DNA from: Phymorhynchus buccinoides
Taxonomy: Eukaryota; Mollusca; Gastropoda; Neogastropoda; Raphitomidae
Direction of reading: 5' to 3'
DNA: 64,000 nucleotides
Assembly: GCA_017654935.2 (NCBI GenBank)
Contig: CM065700.1
Span: 42,248,665 to 42,312,664 of the forward strand
Each line of letters begins with the position of its first letter. Positions within the stretch are counted from its first letter, which is position 1. The notes beneath the pieces were generated by a model. It ran no database searches and was not told the DNA's origin. It saw only the letters and a program-made list of their open reading frames with translations. This document shows, in pieces, positions 32,694 through 64,000 of this stretch. Position numbers and translations under genes: made by a program.

Positions 32694-33723
32694 TTCTAAA
32701 GTGTTTGAAAAATACAGTAGACACACAAAGATCTTGTTTGACAAAAAAGAAAAGAAAAGGAAATTCCTTTTTTGGTAAAATTCAAAAACAGGAAATCCTT
32801 GTATAGCAGGAAAAGTTGCACCCACGCCGTCATGAAAAGAACGATATTTCAACAGAAACCTACACTGTACTTTGTCCTGACATGTGATAAAGTCGGGTGG
32901 GGGCTTGTGTGTGTGTGTGTGTGTGTGTATGTGTGCTCGGGCGTGCGTGTGTGTATGAAAGTGTAATTCCTGATTTTGTTGTTGTAAACTGTCACCCCAA
33001 AATATTTGTTCTTCCCATACAATGTTTGTTTGTTTTCTCCCTAAATTTGTTTGTTTTGTTGTTTTTGACTTGCTTTTCATTTTGAGTTGCCACTGAATTA
33101 GTAGACCCCCTTACCCTCCCCTCTCCACTCCCCCCAAAAAGGGAAAAAAAGAGAGAATCTTGATACAATGTTCAAACTCCAAATCTTGATAGTAAAATTT
33201 CTACACTGATTGTTAGTGCAACGCAAGTAAAATGTTGGTAACATAACCATCGTGGCAATTTCACAGAGCATCTTCTAGGTCGTGATATAAAGTCTACTTT
33301 TTACATTGCTGTGATCCGTACAAAGCGTTTTTGGGATGCCATCATCATCATTGCGGAACTTTTTTTTTAAACAGTATCAAAATCTTTAGAATAAAAAATC
33401 TGACAAGTACAATATATCAGTTTTGTGAGAACCCCCCCCCCCCCCAAACAACCAACTTTTGACATCAGTAAGCACATAAAGCATTACAAAAATATGCGTT
33501 CTATCTTTAATACACAACAATGCTAGTTATCAAACAGAAAGGTTTCACTACAATGGTCGAAACACACAATGGTATTTTTCATTTTCCCCATGACAATGCA
33601 GTGCAATACTAGTAATATCACTAGCGTGTAACTATGTTGCCATGGGGAAAGAGGGGAAAATAACATTGTGTATCTTGACCATAAACAAATACTTTTGACA
33701 CATACATTTTGAATACAAATAAA
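32694..33723. other. AT-rich sequence, no gene seen
   Basis: Contains a short GT repeat (32907-32930) and C runs. No exon supported. Confidence 0.5.
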
Positions 33724-34133
33724 ATATCGTCGGTGAAATTCAAAAACCTTGTATCTCAACTTTGGTAGTTTTGAGAAAAATGAAAAAAAACTTAAAAAAA
33801 TTAACCGCGTTGACCACAATTGATGAACTATGATGAATATGTTGTTCAAGACATTGCGAGTTTAGTCCTGCATTTTGTTAAAATTACTTTAAAAACATTT
33901 TTTTAGACTTGAAAAGAACGAAGATACGAGGTTTTTGTCCTTAACTAGATCTGAATTTGGGACTTACGAGTTTTTCTTCTATTTTCACAACCTCATTTAC
34001 CCCAGATAGAAAGTCGTTAGAGATACGAGCTTTTGGTGGAAGGTGGTGGGAAAAATTAGAAAGCTGACTATGTATCTAACTCAAAAAACCAAAAGAATCG
34101 AGATACAAGGTCTTTGAATTTCACCAACAATAT
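33724..34133. mobile_element. MITE family 7, copy 2 (opposite orientation)
   Basis: ATATCGTCGGTGAAATTCAA ... TTGAATTTCACCAACAATAT. Similar along its length to the reverse complement of 29501-29892. Confidence 0.85.
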
Positions 34134-34444
34134 GTAAATAAATGTCAATGTTATGGCAAAAATCACATTATTTGCGTAATCTGTAACATGCCGTAAGCTT
34201 TTCTTGAATAGGCTTTCTATGTGTTACTTTAATCATTAGTGTAATTATCATTATTAATATCATGTTTATATCTGTTATTGTCATGCCAGCATCGATTCAT
34301 TGTGAATCTAAAATAATGTAGGATACTGCACGCAAAATATCAACTATTCATCGTCTTTGAAACTTTGCATCCATACTCACTTTTTATACTAATGTTTGTA
34401 AATACTTGTTACAGGATCGTATTTGTCTAAATGTTAGTCTAAGT

Positions 34445-35257
34445 CAGACCTGTTTACCCTTATAATGAAAAACCCAGAATTTGCCACCAAAAAAACCGGA
34501 ATTTGAGAACAAAAACCGGAATTCACATGATCTGTACACGACTCGCGATAAAGCGGTTTCTTGTTCTTCTCCTTTCCGCGAACATCGGCGTCGATTTTCA
34601 ATATTGTGATGATTTTTGGCTCAATTTTGCCAGAAAAGTTTTATTTGTAAATTCAGTCACTAATTCTTAGTCAATTTTAGTATAAAACAAGCTGGAAAAA
34701 GCAAAATACCTGGAAATGTCCACGATGGGACAGAGAAAAATCACTCGGCCGCGGATCGGCGGATGCCAAGTTGCAACTCGGCGCCATCGCGATCAATTTT
34801 GACTTCATTTTCCGTTGAAAACTTCAAAATTCTCACATCATCGTATTTTCCAGTGATAATATAATCTAAATTGACTCATTTCAAGCCCTAATTACAATCT
34901 CTACCATTAAAAAAACTGCCTGGAAAGCTCTTCGAATCGACAGTAAAAGTCTGGCCGCCATTTGCTCAGTCCCGAAATAGATCGACCAAAATAAAAACAT
35001 TATTTCACCCCTTTAACCAATGAAAATGCAGCATTTAATGCATGTGACGTCAAGCACAACCCCTTTTCTGATGACGTAGCGTGTTAGGTACACGTTTCGG
35101 TCAACCCATGCGTCTTTTCCTACGAACGGAAACAAATAATAGACGTTTTTTCGAAATCCCGGAATTTTCAGCGTTCACCCGGAATTTACTATTTTACCCG
35201 GAATTTTAGCAAATTTCCGGAATAATTCCGGCTAAACCGGAATGCTAAATAGGTCTG
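34445..35257. mobile_element. Inverted-repeat element family 10, 0.8 kb
   Basis: CAGACCTGTTTACCC at the left and AATAGGTCTG at the right. AACCGGAATT / AATTCCGG blocks cluster near both ends. No ORF of note. Confidence 0.6.
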
Positions 35258-36840
35258 CTAAGTATTGCACTGAATTATTTATTACATCGAATGATGTACA
35301 AAATTTCATTTTTTAATATCAAACAAAACTTTTCACATAGATCAAATTCAAAGAATATACATTAATCTCAAAATATCAAATATGAATCACGTGCACATGG
35401 TCCCGCAATTACATGTCAAAATATATATGCAAAATGTTACATTACATTCAGAATGCAAAGTATTGGTTTTGAAAACAGATTTATTTTTTTAAAAAAACTG
35501 CAAAAACTAGTCCTCCAAAACCTTTATGAGCATACCTTTACACAAATTATCAGACCTTTCTGTTCGAAAAATAAATAAATTCAGAACAAAAAAATTTACA
35601 TAACACTTTAGAACACTAACCATTGATGTCAACGAGAGATCTATAATACACCACTGAACAAAAGGTAGACATAAAATAATTATGCACAGAATTTTTTTTA
35701 TTTTTTAATTTTTTTATTTTTAACACAAATCAAAACTCTTTCCCTTTATTTATTTATTAAGACAACTTTTATAGCGCCTAATCTTTAAGCTCTAAGCGCT
35801 TTACAGAAAATCACTCAAATGATTAGTAAACACAATGAACAAAAAGTATACATCAAACATTGACCAACACCCCCCTTCCCTGATCCCTCAGTCAATTTCT
35901 CACTCACGCCCAAATAATGAATGACATAATCTACAGTACACTTTCGCAACCAACTTGAAACACTCACACTGATGGACGCTTAAAGACGCCCAGGCCACAC
36001 TATTAACAAATCACACTCACACCCGCACTTATAACGAGAGAGAGAAAGAGAACGAGAGAAAGAGAACGAGACAGACACACAGACAGACAGAGACAGAGAT
36101 GGAGACACAGAGAGTCAGACAGAGGGACAGACAGAGAAAGAGAGAAGAGAGAGACACACAACAGAGACAGAGACAGAGACAGATTAAATAAATACATAAT
36201 CTATGACACTGAAATTCATCTTGCACCGAAATAAATATCCTAGTTTTTACGCAGATCATTTTGACACCGGTTTTCTAACCACACAAAGAATTACAACATA
36301 ACAAAACATGCAAACACACAAATACATGAAGGTTTTTCCCAATACTCTCTGCTTGCTATCTACTCTAAAATTAACCAACCAAACAAACAAACAAAAATGC
36401 ACACTCAAATCGAAGAAAACCCTGAGCAATAAACTAGTCTGTACCCTTGCAGTATGGCTATCAAAGCATTACAGAAATACATTCCTTCTTAAAAAACATT
36501 AACAAAAATAAAAAGCAGAAATGGCAACTATAAACATTCAGAATTGAGCATATACGGTTTTAACATAAACACAACAACAACACTTTACTCGCTTATTTTC
36601 CAATAAAAATCTGACACAGATTCATTGACGTTACGCAATGTGGACACAAGCACACCCAATAGCGCAGACACTGAATTGTCCTTTTTTTTTTTTTTTAATA
36701 AATCAACATGAAAACCGCCCTGCTTTTGTTGCATTTTTTTTATGCTTTCCTTTTTTTAATTTATAAATCAACATATCACATCGCTACAGATTGACCATAA
36801 TTTATTCAAAACATAATTAATAAAAAAATAAAAAAAAATA
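35258..36840. other. AT-rich sequence with a GA-rich stretch, no gene seen
   Basis: GA/CAGA simple sequence at 36035-36185 and one tail fragment at 35752. Otherwise nothing recognised. Confidence 0.5.
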
Positions 36841-36999
36841 ATAGATGAAGCTTTTTTCCCCCCCCCTGTCATACTCGCAGTGATAAATATCTTAAACAGT
36901 CAAAATGAAAACACAACAATAGATGAAGCTTTTTTCCCCCCCCCTGTCATACTCGCAGTGATAAATATCTTAAACAGTCAAAATGAAAACACAACAACA
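36841..36999 (+). repeat. 78-bp tandem duplication
   Basis: ATAGATGAAGCTTTTTTCCC to GTCAAAATGAAAACACAACA occurs twice, essentially identical. Confidence 0.93.
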
Positions 37000-37344
37000 A
37001 CAGAGAATCACAAAAGGTCATACCTGAACATTGGACAAAATAGAAAACAAAAAACTGATTAAAAAAAACAGGGGCACTTCACAACCTGCGACGTTGTATT
37101 CACGTTGAAATAGCATAGCAACAATGCATGATGCTAACTTGAAAGAAGCTCAGCGACTTGCAAAAGTCCTATTAAATCCTATAGGACATTGGACAAGCTG
37201 ATAAGTTAGCATCATGCGTAAGTCTCAAATGCTATCAATTTTAGAATACCGTCCGGTGGTCATGTCACAGACAGGCAGAGTGTAAACTATCTGCTGTTAA
37301 GCACGGCAGCGTTTAAAATCGACATTGCAGCACAGGATAACTAC

Positions 37345-37830
37345 AATAGACGATTTCCGAAAAATTCCTAGGGGAGAGCACTGAATAAAAATTAGCTGTT
37401 TTTTACCTCCATTACTCGGTCGTGAACAATGACCCACACTCAACAATGCAATGAATGGCGTCGAACCTTGAAAACCGCGAGGATGCTGAGTCAGTGACTG
37501 TTGCGCAAAAATGTTTTACAGAATAACCCGCAAAATTCAAGGGGTGGCCAGCTGACCACGAAAACTGATATTTCTGTGCGTGAGTTACATTTGTGACTAA
37601 AATTCAAATGACATCATACTTTAGAATGACGCAATTATTGTGGGTCTTCAAACACACGATGCGATTTCTGAGCGCGAGATCTACCTGATGGTAGAGTACA
37701 CTTCCCCTGTTTGATCCGATTGAATTGGGCTTCATCAAACCCAGAACACCATGATTTCTGTGCGCGAGTTACATTTTAATTAATTTCCGAACAATCCTTT
37801 TGTGGTATTGACTGAATAAAAAACCCCAAG
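37345..37830 (+). repeat. Dispersed 3'-flank repeat, copy 2
   Basis: Diverged copy of 15222-15640 in the same plus-strand orientation, with insertions of CCGCA-type sequence. It lies downstream (3') of the SVOP last exon. Confidence 0.65.
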
Positions 37831-37859
37831 AAAACAATTTTCTTTCTTTGCGCGACTTC

Positions 37860-38670
37860 AGTGACAGTGGGTAAGTGAACAATGACCCGCACTCTTTAAT
37901 CCAATGATTGCGGGTCTCCAGAGACCCAGAAAACAGTGAGATTTCTGTGCTCAGTGTATCCTGTTACGTTTCAATAAATGTGGGTACAGAATGACCCGCA
38001 CTTTTAATCCAATGATTGTGGGTCTTCAAATCCCAGCTGACAGAAAACAATGAGATTTCTGTGCGCGAGTTACATTTTAATGACTAAGGGTACACTATGA
38101 CCCATACTTTTAATCCAATTATTGTGGGTCTTCAAAACCCCCAGAAAACAATAAGATTGCTGTGCGCGAGTTACATTTTAATGACTAAGGGTACACTATG
38201 ACCCATACTTTTAATCCAATTATTGTGGGTCTTCAAGAGACCCAGAAAACAATGAGATTTCTGTGCGCGAGTTACATTTTAATGACTAAGGGTACACTAT
38301 GACCCATACTTTTAATCCAATTATTGTGGGTCTTCAAAAAACCCAGAAAACAATGAGATTTCTGTGCGCGAGTTACATTTTAATGACTAAGGGTACACTA
38401 TGACCCATACTTTTTTAATCCAATTATTGTGGGTCTTCAAGAGACCCAGAAAACAATGAGATTTTTGTGCTCGAAATTACATTTCAATGGCCGTGGGTAC
38501 ATGATAACCCATACCTTTAACCCAATGATTGCGGGTCTCTCCAGCGACCCAGTAAAAAAAAAAGAGATTTCTGTGCTCGAAATTACATTCCAATGACTGT
38601 GGGTACACGATGACCCACGTTTTAAAATCCAATGATCACGGGTCTCCATTGACCCAGAAAATAGTGAGAT
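37860..38670. repeat. About 100-bp tandem array downstream of the SVOP stop codon
   Basis: About eight units: GAGATTTCTGTGCGCGAGTT, ACATTTTAATGACTAAGGGT, ACACTATGACCCATAC, CCAATTATTGTGGGTCTTCA. The last unit (GAGATGTCCGCGGCTCAG) runs into the SVOP stop codon. Units become more diverged toward both ends. Confidence 0.9.
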
Positions 38671-38679
38671 GTCCGCGGC

Positions 38680-62398
<23,719 letters not shown>

Positions 62399-62839
62399 CT
62401 GAAATGTAAATGACAACAGAAAATGGTGACCACCACTTGTCTTTCTGCCAACAACATACCAGCCTTGGAGTGCTGAAGAAGCCCACGGGATGTGGGAGAA
62501 ATATTCATGTGAGTAAAAAAGGTTAAAAAGTTTTTGTCTCTGTGAAAGGGAAACACTTATCTATAATATAATACGCTAAGGCCCGAAGTGTAAAAGAACG
62601 TAAAAACTCGGATACCGCATAAATGTCGGACTTTTGCTTGCCATACAGTTCCAGAAGAACGCGTTGGACGCGATTCCGCTATGTCTGGTTCAAAATTTTG
62701 CTTTTGAAAGTTGATTTTGAAGGCAAAATGTATGAAATTTCATTGACATTTTGTGTCGTCTGCGTCGCCCGAGCTGTGTCGGAAATTGCCGAATCTACCT
62801 CGGAAAACACGAAGAATGCTGAACCTGTGTTTCGTAACT

Positions 62840-62920
62840 TCTCTCTCTCTCTTTCTCTCTCTGTCTCAGTCTCTCTCTATATATGTCTCAGTCTCTCTCT
62901 CTCTCTCTCTGATTCCCCTT
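62840..62920. repeat. CT-rich simple repeat
   Basis: Several CTCTCTCT tracts, with a short open frame of no coding character. Confidence 0.9.
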
Positions 62921-63227
62921 CTCGCTCTCACACAACGACAACAGTGCTAATAAAGTTTGTCGCTAAGTCACGCAAAATTTGCTCAAATCAATACATTGCT
63001 TCAGTATTGCATCTTTATTCTTTAGTTTGTGGTACGGGGGAACTCTCTTACATTCAGACAGCATATTATAATTATGTCCTATCAATGTAAGATTGAATAA
63101 ATTATCTTTGTATTTCAAAAGTTTTATTTCTGGACCCGTGCGGAGCACGGGTGTAACTAGTAACATTAAAATGCCAGAAACTGGGGGTCTACATTCAAGA
63201 ATGTAACAACCACGTTTTACACCCTAA

Positions 63228-63416
63228 GGCCTGGTACACAGTACATCTGGGTTTTCCGCTCAGAAACAATCAATAAGTAAAAGAAAGAAGGGAAAAAATA
63301 CACAGATTAGGGGAAATACGGACACGCCCGCTTATCTTTCTTCTTCTTTCTTTTACTTATTTACTGATTGCGCGTGGGTTTCCAAGCAGAACATCCGCAT
63401 GTATGTGTACATGGCC
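63228..63416. mobile_element. Hairpin MITE family 6, copy
   Basis: Termini GGCCTGGTACACAGTACATC / GTATGTGTACATGGCC, with the shared AAGAAAGAAGGG core. Confidence 0.75.
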
Positions 63417-63544
63417 TAAATAAAAGATAAATTACTCCCCAAAACTTTTTTCTTTACGAATTGTGGATGCTTCCAATGGTAATTTGCTTGCTTTGAACCC
63501 CCACCCCCCCCTGCTCAGCCCTGAAGCTGAAGGAAAATACTACT

Positions 63545-63792
63545 TTAACCCTTTCATCGCCACTGTCGCCTCTTGGCACCACAATGATTTTGACACCCAT
63601 GTCACTGAAAGGCATCAAGTGAGAGTCTGGCATCCAGTGACCATATGTTCTTAATTCTGGGAGGTAAGGACAGGCCCTATTTTATGCATGTCACAGAGGA
63701 TTTCCCCAATATTGCAGACAGAATCTGTTCTCTACCCAGGTAAGTTTCATGGAAAGCTTTGTCTGAAAAATGGCTGGCGTTGAAAGGGTTAA
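63545..63792 (+). mobile_element. piggyBac-type MITE family 1
   Basis: TTAACCCTTTCATCGCCACT ... TGGCGTTGAAAGGGTTAA. Confidence 0.85.
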
Positions 63793-63974
63793 AGGGATTT
63801 GACAAGCAAAGAGTAAGCTAAGGCAGTCTTCTTCTTCGTCTGTGTTTCCAGGCCATATGGCCATATCGGGTAAGGTGTCGGGTCTTCAGTTTTCACTGGT
63901 CTCCCCGCTGCGTACAGCCGACACATTATTCCGATTTCGGAGGAGTTCAAAGGAGAAATATTATTTGGAAGATT

Positions 63975-64000
63975 TTTTTTTTTTAAAGGCAGGAGATGGG
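63975..64000 (+). repeat. Dispersed repeat R1, cut by the window edge
   Basis: TTTTAAAGGCAGGAGATGGG matches the middle of R1. Confidence 0.5.

Overview
This is eukaryotic, metazoan DNA: spliced genes with short GT-AG exons, long AT-rich introns, dense microsatellites, many short inverted-repeat transposons (MITEs), tRNA- and snRNA-derived SINEs and a DIRS retrotransposon. An SVOP-type transporter and the transposon mix suggest a marine invertebrate, most likely a gastropod mollusc. The species is an inference and was not tested.

Layout. (1) 4952-5133 (+) looks like the last coding exon of a gene lying mostly to the left. (2) 5308-15205 (+) is a seven-exon gene for a 434-residue protein with an N-terminal TIR-like domain, an unrecognised middle domain and C-terminal HEAT repeats. 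(3) 15206-38679 has no recognisable gene. It is the convergent intergenic and 3'-flank region and holds tandem arrays, foldbacks, SINEs and MITEs. (4) 38680-62398 (-) holds the last eight coding exons of a synaptic vesicle 2-related protein (SVOP) homologue, a 12-helix major facilitator transporter; its 5' part lies beyond the right edge. (5) 49991-56430, in one SVOP intron, is a structurally complete DIRS1-like tyrosine-recombinase retrotransposon on the minus strand. It has inverted terminal repeats, an internal complementary region, a gag-like ORF, an RT/RNase H ORF and a recombinase ORF. It sits in an older dispersed repeat with no target duplication.

Main observation. In both unrelated genes, tandem arrays repeatedly start exactly across exon/intron boundaries, so each unit carries the edge of an exon plus its splice site. 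This is seen at the exon 3 acceptor (9 copies), exon 4 donor (5), exon 5 acceptor (6 plus fragments), exon 6 donor (about 58) and the stop-codon end of the TIR-HEAT gene. It is also seen at one acceptor and two donors of SVOP. Where the upstream copies at exon 5 are used, the reading frame stays open and in phase, so the array could encode proteins of different length. Five donors also have a MITE terminus within 5-32 bp. The window therefore looks like a genome in which introns grow outward from exon edges.

The transposon record includes piggyBac-type MITEs (TTAA, CCC...GGG), a PIF/Harbinger-type MITE (TTA duplication), mariner/pogo-type MITEs (TA, CAGTGGAACCTCC), nested insertions that give relative ages, and a 133-bp SINE headed by the 5' end of U2 snRNA with a perfect 10-bp target duplication.
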